A stretch of DNA of 64,000 nucleotides from Bernardetia sp042180575 (GCF_042180575.1 NZ_CP170094.1:5704001-5768000), one strand, 5' to 3'. Positions 1 through 9,253 are shown, numbered from the stretch's first letter. Translations and numbers: made by a program. The notes: generated by a model from the letters alone, not told the origin.

Positions 1-1677
1 GTTGCTCAGAGATTATACGAAGCTGGTCATATTTCGTATATGCGTACTGATTCGGTCAATCTTTCAGAAGAATCTCGTCAGAATGCAGCAACTGAAATAA
101 TAGCTTCTTATGGAAAAGAATATGCTAAAAATCGTGTCTATAAGACAAAATCAAATTCTGCACAAGAAGCTCACGAAGCCATCAAACCCACTAATTTTGC
201 AAATCGTCAGCCTGTTTCAGATAATCAACAACAAAGATTATATGACCTTATTTGGAAACGTGCCATTGCTTCTCAAATGTCAGATGCAAAGCTAGAAAGA
301 ACGATTGTAACAATAGGAATAACAAAAGACAACAAAAAACTAGGTGAAACACTCAAAGCAACAGGCGAGATAATTACTTTTGAAGGATTTTTGAAAGTCT
401 ATTTGGAGTCAAAAGATGACGATGATGACGAGGAAAGCAGCGAAATAAAAGGCGTTTTGCCTCCTCTAAAAGTAGGACAAGATTTGGCTTTGGAAGTCAT
501 GACAGCTACTGAGCGTTTTACACGTCCGAAAGCTCGTTTTACAGAGGCATCTTTAGTAAAAGAATTGGAAGAGTTGGGAATTGGTCGTCCTTCTACGTAT
601 GCGCCAACTATCTCAACGATTCAGAAGCGAGAATATGTAGTGAAAGAAGCTAGAGATGGCATTCAGAGAGAATATTCTGTACTGACTTTGAAGAGCGATA
701 AAGTTACTAGCAAGACAAAAACAGAAACTACAGGAGCAGAAAAAAATAAACTCTTTCCGACCAATATGGGAATGGTTGTAAATGATTTTTTGGTTGGGAA
801 TTTTCCAGATATCGTCGAACTTAGTTTTACAGCACAAGTAGAAGCCGAATTTGATAAAATTGCTGATGGAAATCTGAATTGGGAAAAGATGTTAGGTTCT
901 TTCTATGGGCAATTTCATCCACAAGTAGTAAAAGTAGGAGAAGATGGCGAATATGCAAGTACAGCAAGAGAATTAGGAAAAGACCCAAAAACAGGAAGAA
1001 CAATACAAACTAGAATGGGGCGTTATGGCGCATTGGTAGAAAAACTGCCTTTAGATCCAGATGATCCAGAACAAAAACCTGAATTTGCTTCTCTTTTAAA
1101 AGGGCAATATTTGGATAAAATTACGCTAGAAGATGCCCTAGAACTCTTCAAGTTACCTCGTGATGTCGGAATGTTTGAGAATAAAAAAGTAGTGGCTGCC
1201 ATTGGGCGTTTTGGTCCTTACATACGACACGATAGCAAATTTGTTTCTATTCCAAAAGAAGAAGACCCACTTACCATAAATGAGGAACGAGCTATCGAAC
1301 TTATCAAAGAAAAAAGAGAAAAAGATGCTAAAAAACTCATTAAAGTTTTTCCTGAAAACGAAGAAGTGCGTGTTTTGAATGGTCGTTGGGGACCTTATAT
1401 TGCTGTTGGAAAGCAGAATGTAAAGATTCCTAAAGATTTAGATATCGAACCTGCTGACTTGACATTAGAAAAGTGTTTAGAGCTTGCCGAAGCTGCACCA
1501 GAGAAAAAAGGTAGATACGCCAAAAAAACAACCACAACTAAAAAAGCTCCTGCAAAAAAGGCTACAACAAAGAAAACAACAGCCAAAAAGCCAGCAGCCA
1601 AAAAAACGACAACTAAGAAAACAACAGCTAAAAAACCTGCTGCCAAAAAGACAACTACTAAAAAGAAAACAGACTAA
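1..1677 (+). CDS. topA: DNA topoisomerase I, 3' part (5' end outside window)
   Basis: Type IA topoisomerase that relaxes negative supercoils by single-strand passage. The frame is open from base 1, so the N-terminal Toprim half lies upstream. The first residues read QRLYEAGHISYMRTDS, and the Tyr of YMRTDS (codon 37-39) matches the catalytic Tyr of the family. The central region has the family signature ELEELGIGRPSTYAPTIS. It is followed by C-terminal repeats with GRYG, GRFGPYI and GRWGPYI motifs (about codons 335-480 of the visible part). The protein ends in roughly 55 residues made almost only of Lys, Thr, Ala and Pro, resembling histone H1 or bacterial HU-like tails. A hairpin terminator follows at 1703. 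Confidence 0.96.
   Translation, partial: VAQRLYEAGHISYMRTDSVNLSEESRQNAATEIIASYGKEYAKNRVYKTKSNSAQEAHEAIKPTNFANRQPVSDNQQQRLYDLIWKRAIASQMSDAKLERTIVTIGITKDNKKLGETLKATGEIITFEGFLKVYLESKDDDDDEESSEIKGVLPPLKVGQDLALEVMTATERFTRPKARFTEASLVKELEELGIGRPSTYAPTISTIQKREYVVKEARDGIQREYSVLTLKSDKVTSKTKTETTGAEKNKLFPTNMGMVVNDFLVGNFPDIVELSFTAQVEAEFDKIADGNLNWEKMLGSFYGQFHPQVVKVGEDGEYASTARELGKDPKTGRTIQTRMGRYGALVEKLPLDPDDPEQKPEFASLLKGQYLDKITLEDALELFKLPRDVGMFENKKVVAAIGRFGPYIRHDSKFVSIPKEEDPLTINEERAIELIKEKREKDAKKLIKVFPENEEVRVLNGRWGPYIAVGKQNVKIPKDLDIEPADLTLEKCLELAEAAPEKKGRYAKKTTTTKKAPAKKATTKKTTAKKPAAKKTTTKKTTAKKPAAKKTTTKKKTD
1507..1674 (+). repeat. Lys/Thr/Ala-rich repeat coding for the topA tail
   Basis: In-frame degenerate repeat inside topA. 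The block KKTTAKKPAAKKTTTK occurs twice in a row, and shorter KKTT/AKK units surround it. Synonymous codon differences between copies show that it is maintained as protein rather than being a fresh slippage product. Confidence 0.8.
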
Positions 1678-1702
1678 TTTTGTAATTCTTTTTATAAAAA
1701 TA

Positions 1703-1748
1703 GAAAACCACCTCTGAAACTTTATTTGAGTTTTGGAGGTGGTTTTTG
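1703..1748 (+). terminator. Rho-independent terminator after topA
   Basis: The arms AAAACCACCTC and GAGGTGGTTTT pair perfectly around a loop of about 20 nt that itself holds AAAC/GTTT, and a short T run follows. The A-rich left flank means it could also act on the opposite strand, for the convergent sensor gene ending at 1879. Confidence 0.85.
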
Positions 1749-1878
1749 ATTGAATAATAATCTAATACCAAAATAAAATCTATTTTTTCCTTTAGGTTTC
1801 TCGTTCAAGCATTCTATCTTGCATCAGTATAATTTGTTTTGTTAGTGAAGTTTAATATTTATTGTGGTATAATAATCT

Positions 1879-4800
1879 CTAGATTCTAAATCCAATCACA
1901 AGAACATCATCTATTTGATGCTCTTTTCCAGATTCTTTCCAGTCTTGAAATTCTTGTGCTAATTTATTTTTTTGTTTTTTGATAGATAATGATGAAATAC
2001 TTTGTAGATAGTTTTGAAAACGCCTAGACATATATTTTCGTCCTTCTAATCCTCCAAATTGGTCTTGAAAACCGTCTGAATAAATATAAAAAACACTATC
2101 TTCTCGTGGAATAATGGTATGTTCTTTAAATGCTTTTTGTCCATGTTTATCAAATCCACCTATTGGAAAACGGTCGCCTTTTATGATTTCTACTTTATTG
2201 TCATGAATATGAAGAAGTGGATTTTTTGCACCTGCAAAAGTCAAAACTTGAGTAGCTTTATCGATTACACAAATCGACATATCCATTCCATCACGATTAT
2301 TAGTTTGGTCTTGATTGAGGTGACGACGAACATTTTCATTGAGTGCATCAAGGATTTTGGCAGGAGAAAGAATGCGCTGACTTTCTATTATTTCATACAA
2401 AAGATTACTTCCAATAACTGACATAAATGCCCCTGGAACACCGTGTCCTGTACAATCTACGGCAGCAATAATAGTTTTATTTTCTACCTCAGCTATCCAA
2501 TAAAAATCTCCACTTACAATATCACGAGGTTTATAAAAGACAAAACACTCTTCTAAGACAGTTTTGATGCGCTCATCAGAAGGCAACATGGCATCTTGAA
2601 TGCGTTTTGCATAATTGATACTGGCTGTAATATTTTTGTTTTTTTCTTGAATATCATTGTAGGCATTGGCAAGTTGAGTTTGCTGAGCTTCTAATTCTTG
2701 ATTTTTATCTAAGATTTCATTATTCCTTTTTACGACTTCTACAGTTCGCTCTTCTACTAAGCGAGAAAGGCGTTTTCTACTCGCTTCCAAACTACTGGTA
2801 CGCCATTTTATCAAGCCAAATACAACTCCGAGTAACAAAAATAAACCTAAAATACGAGCAGCCCATGTTTGATGCCAATAAGGACGAATACGAAACTCAA
2901 AAGTAGATTCTTCGCCCCACTCTCCACCTTCTCCAATCCTAGAACGAACATGAAAAATATATTTTTTTGGCGAAAGGTTGGAATATGTAGCTTCCATTTT
3001 TTCTGTCGGAATAAGCCAATCCTTATTCAAGCCTTCTAGCCACCATTGATACTGAATATCATTTGGATTAGAAAAATTAGCCGAATAAAAATTAAAGTTG
3101 AGTGTATTTTGGTCAGCACTTAATTCTAAGTTTTGAGGTAGATTATGCCAAGCAGACAACGAATCAAAATTATTTATATAGACCGAATCTGTCCAGTTGG
3201 TTTGGGTTAGAGATAAATTTGTTTCACTGATAAATGTTTTGGGAGGAATTGCTTTTTGCTCTTGTGAAAAATCACATTTTGTAACTCCATTTAGATGTCC
3301 TACCCAAATATTTCCTTTACTATCTTCAAAAATAGCTTTTCCATTTGATTCATCTCCAAAAAAACCTTCCTCTTTTCCATATTTTTCTACTCGCATCAAT
3401 TTTCCGTCATTTCTAAAATAGGCTTTATTAAGTCCCCTTTGTGTTCCTATCCAAAATTGGTCTAGCTTATTTTTTACAGGAAGAATAGAATAAATAATAT
3501 CTGAAGAAAGACCTTGAGGAGTTTGATAAACCGTAAATTCTTTTCCATCAAAACGATTCAATCCTCCAGAGTATGCAATAATCCAAATAATATCTTTTTT
3601 ATCAATATACAGTTGAAGAAGTAAGTTATCTCCCAATCCATCTTTTTGCGTAAATCGTTTGAAGTTAGATGCTTCTGTTCCGTTTGCATCCCATTTTACA
3701 AGTCCTGCAAAAGTAGCAAACCAATAATTACCTTTTGAATCTTTTTTGACATCAATTACAGCTGTTGCGTCCAATTCATTTTTAGCGAATGTGTATTTTA
3801 TACTATCTCCTTGCAAATCATAAGCAACTGTTCCATTAAATTGTGTACAAACCCAAAGAATATTATCAATTTCTACCAAATTTCGGACAAATGCACCAAC
3901 AGGTATTCCAAATTTTTGATTGATAGCTTTTGTAGTAAATGTATTTTTTGATGTGTTTTCTGCAATTTCTAAAACTCCAGTTCCAGTTCCAGCATATACT
4001 GTATCTTTGTTTTTATACCAAAATGTAGAAATTCTACCAAAAGTAGTGTTAGAAGAAATTACACTTTGAAACACTTTGTCTTTATAAAGAGTAATTCCTC
4101 CTACTGAGCTACCTAACCAAACTCTATTTTTTTCATCCTCACCAAAACCAAAAATCATTTTTCCTTGTAAGCCATCTTGTGGTGTAAAATTGGTAAAGCG
4201 TTCATTGGGTAGCTGAACGAGTCCATTTCCACGAGTTCCCACCCATAAAATTCCATATTTATCCTCAAAAATAACCCCACTACCTCCCATGATTCCAGTA
4301 AAACCATTTGCAGTACCATAAGATTTTATATAGTTATGATTTTTATCGAAGACAAAAATGGTATTAATACCAAAGGCTATCACATAAAGTTTGTTATCTG
4401 ATGCTACATGAACCAGCCAACCTCTGTTAGGAAGAGGAGTACCTGTTGGAATTGGACACTTAGAAAAATCAATTTTATCATAACTTCTAGTTGTAGTATT
4501 AAAGAAAACTAAGTCTGCAACTCCTGTATTGGGGTCTGTTGCCCAAAGCCAATGATTTTTATTTTGGTCTTGATGCGCTAAAAATAAATTTTTACGTTGA
4601 GAAAGAGAATCAACTACAAATGTTTGGGGATAGATTATTTCTTCAAATTTTTTTCCATTAAATTGAAGTATTTTTCCTTGATGAACAAGATAGGTTTCAA
4701 ATTGAGAAGTATGTCTCAAAAAAAGTGTTGTAGAAGGAAGATTTCCTAAATTAGCTTGTTTGTATTCTCTAAACTTCTCTTCATTTTTTGGTTTCCAATA

Positions 4801-5259
4801 CAATATATTATTTACTCCTGCTCCATTCGTTAAAACCCATACATTTTGCCATTTGTCTATTGATAAAGTTCCTCCCAAAGACATTGTTCCGTTGAGTTCT
4901 GGAAAGGAAGTAAACGTTTTGCCGTCATATTTTGAGATATTTTTATTTTGAGAAAGAATCCAAATATTTCCTTCACTGTCTTCTACTATGCTACTGAGTA
5001 AGTTGCTATTTAAGCCATCTTTTATTCCAAAAACTCTATATTTTTCTTGTTCTAGGAGTGCAAGTCCTCCTCCGTTTGTTGCTATCCAGATTCGACCTCT
5101 TGAATCTACCATTCCAGCTTGTGGAGTAGGTAATTCTGATTGTGGTAAGCCGTGATCTAATCCGTAATTTCGAAATAGGTACTGTTGTGCAAATAAATTA
5201 GAAGGCTGCCAAAAGCAACAACTAATCAGTAGAATAAGAAAGAGAAATAAGTTTTTCAT
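1879..5259 (-). CDS. Propeller sensor with Y_Y_Y domain and SpoIIE-type PP2C phosphatase
   Basis: A membrane-anchored sensor with a cytoplasmic serine phosphatase instead of a histidine kinase. Residues 1-25 are a signal peptide ending LFAQ. About residues 30-690 are two-component-regulator propeller blades (IWIATNGGGL, LWVGTRGNGL, VWLGSSVGGI, IWVGHLNGV). A Y_Y_Y domain follows (YQWWLEGLNKDW), then one membrane helix near residue 810 and a coiled coil (about 830-890). The last ~230 residues are a SpoIIE/PP2C domain with metal-binding motifs SGDFYW, DCTGHGVPGAFMS and YSDGFQDQFGG. The substrate is unknown; the family usually acts on anti-sigma-factor antagonists. No such partner gene is adjacent. 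Related to the genes at 22337 and 25994. Confidence 0.9.
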   Translation of the reverse strand: MKNLFLFLILLISCCFWQPSNLFAQQYLFRNYGLDHGLPQSELPTPQAGMVDSRGRIWIATNGGGLALLEQEKYRVFGIKDGLNSNLLSSIVEDSEGNIWILSQNKNISKYDGKTFTSFPELNGTMSLGGTLSIDKWQNVWVLTNGAGVNNILYWKPKNEEKFREYKQANLGNLPSTTLFLRHTSQFETYLVHQGKILQFNGKKFEEIIYPQTFVVDSLSQRKNLFLAHQDQNKNHWLWATDPNTGVADLVFFNTTTRSYDKIDFSKCPIPTGTPLPNRGWLVHVASDNKLYVIAFGINTIFVFDKNHNYIKSYGTANGFTGIMGGSGVIFEDKYGILWVGTRGNGLVQLPNERFTNFTPQDGLQGKMIFGFGEDEKNRVWLGSSVGGITLYKDKVFQSVISSNTTFGRISTFWYKNKDTVYAGTGTGVLEIAENTSKNTFTTKAINQKFGIPVGAFVRNLVEIDNILWVCTQFNGTVAYDLQGDSIKYTFAKNELDATAVIDVKKDSKGNYWFATFAGLVKWDANGTEASNFKRFTQKDGLGDNLLLQLYIDKKDIIWIIAYSGGLNRFDGKEFTVYQTPQGLSSDIIYSILPVKNKLDQFWIGTQRGLNKAYFRNDGKLMRVEKYGKEEGFFGDESNGKAIFEDSKGNIWVGHLNGVTKCDFSQEQKAIPPKTFISETNLSLTQTNWTDSVYINNFDSLSAWHNLPQNLELSADQNTLNFNFYSANFSNPNDIQYQWWLEGLNKDWLIPTEKMEATYSNLSPKKYIFHVRSRIGEGGEWGEESTFEFRIRPYWHQTWAARILGLFLLLGVVFGLIKWRTSSLEASRKRLSRLVEERTVEVVKRNNEILDKNQELEAQQTQLANAYNDIQEKNKNITASINYAKRIQDAMLPSDERIKTVLEECFVFYKPRDIVSGDFYWIAEVENKTIIAAVDCTGHGVPGAFMSVIGSNLLYEIIESQRILSPAKILDALNENVRRHLNQDQTNNRDGMDMSICVIDKATQVLTFAGAKNPLLHIHDNKVEIIKGDRFPIGGFDKHGQKAFKEHTIIPREDSVFYIYSDGFQDQFGGLEGRKYMSRRFQNYLQSISSLSIKKQKNKLAQEFQDWKESGKEHQIDDVLVIGFRI

Positions 5260-5586
5260 AGAATCATTTTTTTAGTATCAATATTATTTTCCTGTTTTTT
5301 TTAGATATAATTTTTTACTATAAGGTTGCTTTTGTAGGATTTGTTGTTTATAGAATATAACTATTTTGTTATTGGAAGGATTAATTCAAGCCCTAAGCAA
5401 ATTACTATTTTAAAGACAGATAAGCAACTGAAATAACTAGGATTTAATTTTTTTAAGTGTATTTGAATAAAATGTAAAATAAACTTTACAAAAAGACAAC
5501 TGAATTTTACTTTTTGTCGTTATAACTTTACAATTAGCTACACTGAATATTCATTTCAGATAGTAACTAAATTTATTTTAATAATT
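5260..5586. other. Intergenic gap between divergent genes, no gene seen
   Basis: AT-rich spacer between the divergently transcribed sensor gene and the small membrane protein gene. I see no convincing ORF or strong hairpin. It should hold both promoters. On the plus strand TATAACTTTAC near 5530 only partly resembles the Bacteroidota -7 box. Confidence 0.5.
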
Positions 5587-5618
5587 CAAAAACTCAAAAA
5601 CTCAAAAACTCAAAAATT
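5587..5618 (+). repeat. 8-bp tandem repeat (CAAAAACT x4) abutting a start codon
   Basis: Three exact copies of CAAAAACT and a fourth reading CAAAAATT end at the base before the ATG at 5619. They occupy the whole ribosome-binding region. A repeat of this kind can change copy number by slippage. Confidence 0.9.
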
Positions 5619-6056
5619 ATGAATCTTACTGAAATCTGTGAAAACGAACAAAAAGGCTTTAATCGTTTAAAGTTGTTTCCTCATGCTTTCAAAAAAATTG
5701 GTTTTGCAGGACTTATACTTTCTGTTTTAGCTGTTTCGTTTTTTCGTTTTGCAATGGAGGATGCTGCCACTTTATTGTCTGTTTCTGCAAAGTTAGTTTT
5801 AGTTTTTATGTTACTTATTTCTATTTCTAGAGAAAAAATAGAAGATGAAATGATAAGTAAATTAAGAGTGCAATCTTATTCTTTTGCTTTTGTGACAGGA
5901 GTAATATATGCTTTAGCTATGCCTGTAATAGATTTTTTGTTTGACTCTGTTGTAGAGATGAAAGCAAGTGATTATTCAGAAATGAGTTCTGCTATTCTGC
6001 TTTGGTTTATGTTATTTGTTCAGATAGCTTATTTTCATGTTCTCAAAAAAAACTAA
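5619..6056 (+). CDS. Small four-helix membrane protein paired with an XRE regulator
   Basis: 145 residues with four likely membrane helices (about 25-45, 52-70, 88-108, 122-142). The loop SREKIEDEMISKLRVQS resembles a conserved segment in small membrane proteins encoded next to YozG-type regulators. The biochemical role is unknown. The HTH gene follows immediately, so the two are probably co-transcribed. The CAAAAACT repeat directly before the ATG may influence its translation. The membership is from remembered family style, not a search. Confidence 0.75.
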   Translation: MNLTEICENEQKGFNRLKLFPHAFKKIGFAGLILSVLAVSFFRFAMEDAATLLSVSAKLVLVFMLLISISREKIEDEMISKLRVQSYSFAFVTGVIYALAMPVIDFLFDSVVEMKASDYSEMSSAILLWFMLFVQIAYFHVLKKN

Positions 6057-6075
6057 TCCTAAATCTCTAAAAAAA

Positions 6076-6300
6076 ATGGAATTACAACTAGATGCAGACA
6101 TGAAAAATACCATAAAAGTACAAAGAGCTATTTTGAATATCACACAAGAAGAGTTAGCTGAAAAAATAGGCGTTTCTAGGCAGACTATTAGTTCGATAGA
6201 AAAGAATAAATATGTTCCCTCTACGGTTTTGGCTCTCAAACTCTCTCAATTATTCCAAAAACCAGTCAATGAAATCTTTGAATTAGATGAAGATGATTAG
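6076..6300 (+). CDS. XRE/YozG-family helix-turn-helix regulator
   Basis: Short Cro/C1-type DNA-binding protein. The HTH lies in IKVQRAILNITQEELAEKIG followed by VSRQTISSIEKNKYVPS, and the acidic C-terminus FELDEDD is typical of the group. A longer frame opens at 6037 inside the upstream gene. I chose the ATG at 6076; the ATG at 6100 (MKNTIKVQRA) is equally plausible because most family members begin there. It lies 20 bp after the membrane-protein gene and probably regulates that two-gene unit. Confidence 0.88.
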   Translation: MELQLDADMKNTIKVQRAILNITQEELAEKIGVSRQTISSIEKNKYVPSTVLALKLSQLFQKPVNEIFELDEDD

Positions 6301-6330
6301 GGGTAAAATTAAATCATAATGATTAACTTT

Positions 6331-6368
6331 CAAAACTTTCAATTTAATTTGAAAGTTTTGTTTTTTTG
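6331..6368 (+). terminator. Rho-independent terminator after the XRE gene
   Basis: Perfect 12-bp stem CAAAACTTTCAA/TTGAAAGTTTTG with a 6-nt loop, followed by a run of seven T. Confidence 0.88.
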
Positions 6369-6378
6369 TGTATATTTG
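6348..6378 (+). promoter_or_regulatory. Putative Bacteroidota promoter for the 6424 gene
   Basis: A -7 box TATATTTG (6371-6378) fits TANNTTTG exactly. TTTG at 6348-6351 sits 19 nt upstream in -33 position. It overlaps the right arm of the terminator. The ATG is 46 nt downstream. Confidence 0.5.
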
Positions 6379-6423
6379 TTTCAATTAGATTGAGTTTTAG
6401 GGAACAATTTTATTAATTATACG

Positions 6424-6813
6424 ATGAAAAACAAAAATATATTTTGGCTTTTAGCAGGAATTTTGAATTTATTTTCAGCCTTTGTTCATACTTTTGCAGG
6501 GCAAGTCAGTCTGATGAATCCTTTACTTTCAAGTAGTCTTGATAATCAAATTCAGACCGAATTGCTTGGAGTTTGGCACATGGTAACTTTGTTTTTATTT
6601 TTTACTTCTGCCGTTTTTATAAAGAATTATTTTGCACCCAAAGTAGAATGTAGAGCAATAATTCAGTTTATTAGTTATGGGTATTTTTTGTTTTCTATTT
6701 CTTTTATTGCAGTAAGTTTTATGAATCAACTACTTGCTCCTCAATGGATTTTATTATTACCTATCGGAATTCTAGGATTAATTGGAGTCAAAAAATATAA
6801 ATTATCTTACTAA
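6424..6813 (+). CDS. Small integral membrane protein, function unknown
   Basis: 129 residues with four predicted membrane helices (about 7-27, 48-68, 80-102, 106-122). It has conserved-looking polar positions in the first two helices (FSAFVHTFAG and LGVWHMVTLF), including a His in each. No enzymatic motif is visible. It ends 15 bp before the epimerase gene on the same strand, so the two may be co-transcribed from the promoter at 6348. Confidence 0.7.
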   Translation: MKNKNIFWLLAGILNLFSAFVHTFAGQVSLMNPLLSSSLDNQIQTELLGVWHMVTLFLFFTSAVFIKNYFAPKVECRAIIQFISYGYFLFSISFIAVSFMNQLLAPQWILLLPIGILGLIGVKKYKLSY

Positions 6814-6828
6814 AATCAATTCAAAAAA

Positions 6829-7725
6829 ATGGAAAATACATCATTATACAAAAAAGTGGTTTTGGCAGGAGGAACTGGTTTTGTAGGAAAATATCTTCAA
6901 AAAAAGTTTTCAGAATTAGGTTATGAAGTCATTATAATTGCTAGAAACACACCTGTAAACTGGAAAAATCCAGATGAAATAACAGAAGCCTTAGAACATT
7001 CTGAAATGTTGATAAACTTAGCAGGAAAGTCTGTCGATTGTCGTTACAATGAAAAAAATAAAACCGAAATTTTGCTTTCAAGAACAGAAACAACAAAAAT
7101 ACTGGGAGAAGCTATCCAAAACTGTAAATTTCCACCCAAAATATGGTTTAATTCTAGCACAGCCACTATTTACAGACATGCAGAAGACCGAGCAATGACA
7201 GAAAAAAATGGCGAAATCGGAACAGGTTTTTCTGTTGGAATTGCAACAGCTTGGGAAAAAAAATTTTTTAGTTTTGAGTTAGAAAAAACAAGACAAATTG
7301 CACTTCGAATGGCGATTGTTTTGGGAAAAGGTGGAGGCGTAATTCCACCCTTCAAAAATATTGTTCGTTTTGGTTTGGGAGGAAAACAAGGAAATGGCAA
7401 TCAAATGTTTAGTTGGCTGCACATTCACGATTTGTATAGAATGATTTTGTTTTTACAAGAAAATTCAACTTTAGAAGGCGTTTTTAATTGTTCGTCGCCT
7501 AATCCTGTCAAAAACAGAGAATTAATGCAAGTTTTTAGAGAAAAAATGAATATACCTTTTGGTATTCCTACGCCTAAATTTTTATTAGAAATTGGTGCTT
7601 TTATGATTCGTACAGAAACGGAATTACTTTTGAAAAGTCGTTGGGTAATTCCAGAGCGTTTGCAAAATGAAGGGTTTGAGTTTGAATATCCAGATTTAGG
7701 AAAAGCGATTGATGAAAGTTTGTAG
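6829..7725 (+). CDS. TIGR01777-family epimerase (atypical SDR)
   Basis: An NAD(P)-dependent SDR-fold protein of the YfcH/TIGR01777 type; the substrate is not established for most members. The N-terminal nucleotide-binding motif is AGGTGFVGKYL (about residues 13-23). INLAGKSVDCRYNEKNK and the SSTATIY segment are family hallmarks, as is FSWLHIHDL. The C-terminal DUF1731 segment (from about residue 245) contains LLLKSRWVIPERL. 298 residues is normal length. The following intergenic region carries a family A hairpin. Confidence 0.88.
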   Translation: MENTSLYKKVVLAGGTGFVGKYLQKKFSELGYEVIIIARNTPVNWKNPDEITEALEHSEMLINLAGKSVDCRYNEKNKTEILLSRTETTKILGEAIQNCKFPPKIWFNSSTATIYRHAEDRAMTEKNGEIGTGFSVGIATAWEKKFFSFELEKTRQIALRMAIVLGKGGGVIPPFKNIVRFGLGGKQGNGNQMFSWLHIHDLYRMILFLQENSTLEGVFNCSSPNPVKNRELMQVFREKMNIPFGIPTPKFLLEIGAFMIRTETELLLKSRWVIPERLQNEGFEFEYPDLGKAIDESL

Positions 7726-7738
7726 TTTAAGGCTTAGT

Positions 7739-7775
7739 GCCGTTTTTGGTGTTTTCGTGTAGTAACACCAACAAC
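7739..7775. repeat. Family A palindromic repeat
   Basis: GCCGTTTTTGGTGTT and AACACCAACAAC arms with a short loop. The same pattern occurs at 22253, 31697, 35808 and 49865. Confidence 0.65.
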
Positions 7776-7891
7776 AAAATAGCATAAAAAAGGCTTTATA
7801 TAAGTTACCAATTCATTTATAATCATTAAATTAAAACATTGATTAATTATACTGGCTTTTAGTTCATAATTTCTAATCTGTAACTTTTCTT

Positions 7892-8344
7892 ATGCTTACT
7901 CAAGAAATCAAAAATTCTATCAAAAACAGTATTCTTTGTTGGCTTGCCACAGTCGATACTGAAAATATGCCCAATGTTTCTCCTAAAGAAATATTTACTT
8001 TTTATCAAGAGGATTCTATTATTATTGCAAATATTGCTTCTCCTCAAAGTATTCATAATATGATGTACAATTCAAATGTATGTGTAAGTTTTATTGATAT
8101 TTTTGTGCAAAAAGGGTTTCAACTGAAAGGAAAAGCAAGAATTATTAAAAAAACTGATTCGGAGTTTGAAGAATTAGAACATATTTTGACAAAGATGACC
8201 AAAGGCAAATATCCTTTTTCTACAATTACCAAAATCAAAATAGAAAAATCAAAGAAAATAATTGCGCCTAGTTATATGCTTTTTCCACACCTAACAGAAG
8301 CCGAACAAATAGAAAATGCAAAGAAACTCTACAATTCAAAATAA
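7892..8344 (+). CDS. Pyridoxamine 5'-phosphate oxidase-like (FMN-binding split-barrel) protein
   Basis: 150 residues matching the FMN-binding split-barrel superfamily. The N-terminal ILCWLATVDTENMPNVSPKE is the typical first strand pair. It is followed by IIIANIASPQSIHNM and NVCVSFIDIFVQKGFQLKG, the segment around the flavin phosphate site. Such proteins are flavin reductases or general stress proteins; the substrate cannot be told. The next gene starts only 2 bp after the stop, so the two are an operon. Confidence 0.82.
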   Translation: MLTQEIKNSIKNSILCWLATVDTENMPNVSPKEIFTFYQEDSIIIANIASPQSIHNMMYNSNVCVSFIDIFVQKGFQLKGKARIIKKTDSEFEELEHILTKMTKGKYPFSTITKIKIEKSKKIIAPSYMLFPHLTEAEQIENAKKLYNSK

Positions 8345-8346
8345 AA

Positions 8347-9201
8347 ATGAAAAAACTTAAAAAAATTGTTCTTTGGCTAGTCGGAATTTTGGCTAGTCTG
8401 TATCTTTTGTTGTGTGTTACACTTTATTTTTTCCAAGAAAAACTAATTTTCTTTCCTCAAAAGTTAGAACAAAACTATGTTTTTAGATTTGATAAAGACT
8501 ATCAAGAAATAACAATTCCCACAAATGACCACATAAATCTTCATGGTATTTTATTTCATTCTAAAAATGTTTCTAAAGATAAAAAACTTGTCTTTTATCT
8601 TCATGGAAATGTAGGACAAGTACAGTTTTGGGGCGATTTGGCTGATGTTTATACAGACTTAGGTTATGATTTATTTATTTTGGATTATCGTGGTTATGGA
8701 AAAAGTGAGGGCGAAATACACAGTCAAGAACAGTTTTTTGATGACGTGCAGACGGCTTATTCTACCATAAGAAAAAGTAAAAAATATAAGGAAGAAAATA
8801 TAATTATTGTAGGCTATTCGGTCGGAACGGCTTCGGCTGCGATGCTTGCCAGCAAAAATAATCCAAAAGCACTTATTCTCCAAGCTCCTTATTTTAGCCT
8901 TACAGATATGACAAAAAGAACCTATCCTTTTATTCCTACTTTTTTATTGAAATATGAATTTAATACAGCGCATTTTTTATCGCAAAACAAAGTACCTACA
9001 TTTATTTTTCATGGAACAGGTGACCGAGTAATTCCTTATCAATCTTCATTATTAATAAAAGAATACCTATATAAAAAAGAGGTTGAGTATAATTTGAAAG
9101 ACAAAGTTAATAAGATTGATTTTGTTACTTTACCTAATCAAGGACACGCAAATATTCATAGTAATCCTATTTTCTTAAAGAAATTGAGAAGTATTTTATA
9201 A
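8347..9201 (+). CDS. Membrane-anchored alpha/beta hydrolase (Bem46-like)
   Basis: Serine hydrolase with one N-terminal membrane helix (about residues 7-28), leaving the hydrolase domain outside the cytoplasm or at the membrane face. The oxyanion motif is YLHGNVGQ (85-91). The nucleophile elbow is GYSVG with Ser158. Asp226 in GTGDRVIP and His267 in NQGHANIH complete the triad. The lid is short, as in Bem46/YqkD-type proteins. The physiological substrate is unknown. It is tightly coupled to the split-barrel gene. Confidence 0.88.
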   Translation: MKKLKKIVLWLVGILASLYLLLCVTLYFFQEKLIFFPQKLEQNYVFRFDKDYQEITIPTNDHINLHGILFHSKNVSKDKKLVFYLHGNVGQVQFWGDLADVYTDLGYDLFILDYRGYGKSEGEIHSQEQFFDDVQTAYSTIRKSKKYKEENIIIVGYSVGTASAAMLASKNNPKALILQAPYFSLTDMTKRTYPFIPTFLLKYEFNTAHFLSQNKVPTFIFHGTGDRVIPYQSSLLIKEYLYKKEVEYNLKDKVNKIDFVTLPNQGHANIHSNPIFLKKLRSIL

Positions 9202-9245
9202 AAAAAAACAATGTAATTTTTCTATGTTATGTAAAATAAAAAAAT

Positions 9246-9253
9246 TACCTTTG
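9246..9253 (+). promoter_or_regulatory. Putative -7 box for the giant secreted protein
   Basis: TACCTTTG is an exact TANNTTTG match. It would leave a leader of about 115 nt before the ATG at 9377. No clear TTG is seen at -33, so confidence is limited. Confidence 0.4.

Noticed and set aside
1395..1646. Open frame antisense to the topA tail, rich in Val, Ala and Phe
   Set aside because: It is the mirror of the AAA/ACA-rich Lys/Thr codons; no start context or homolog-like composition.
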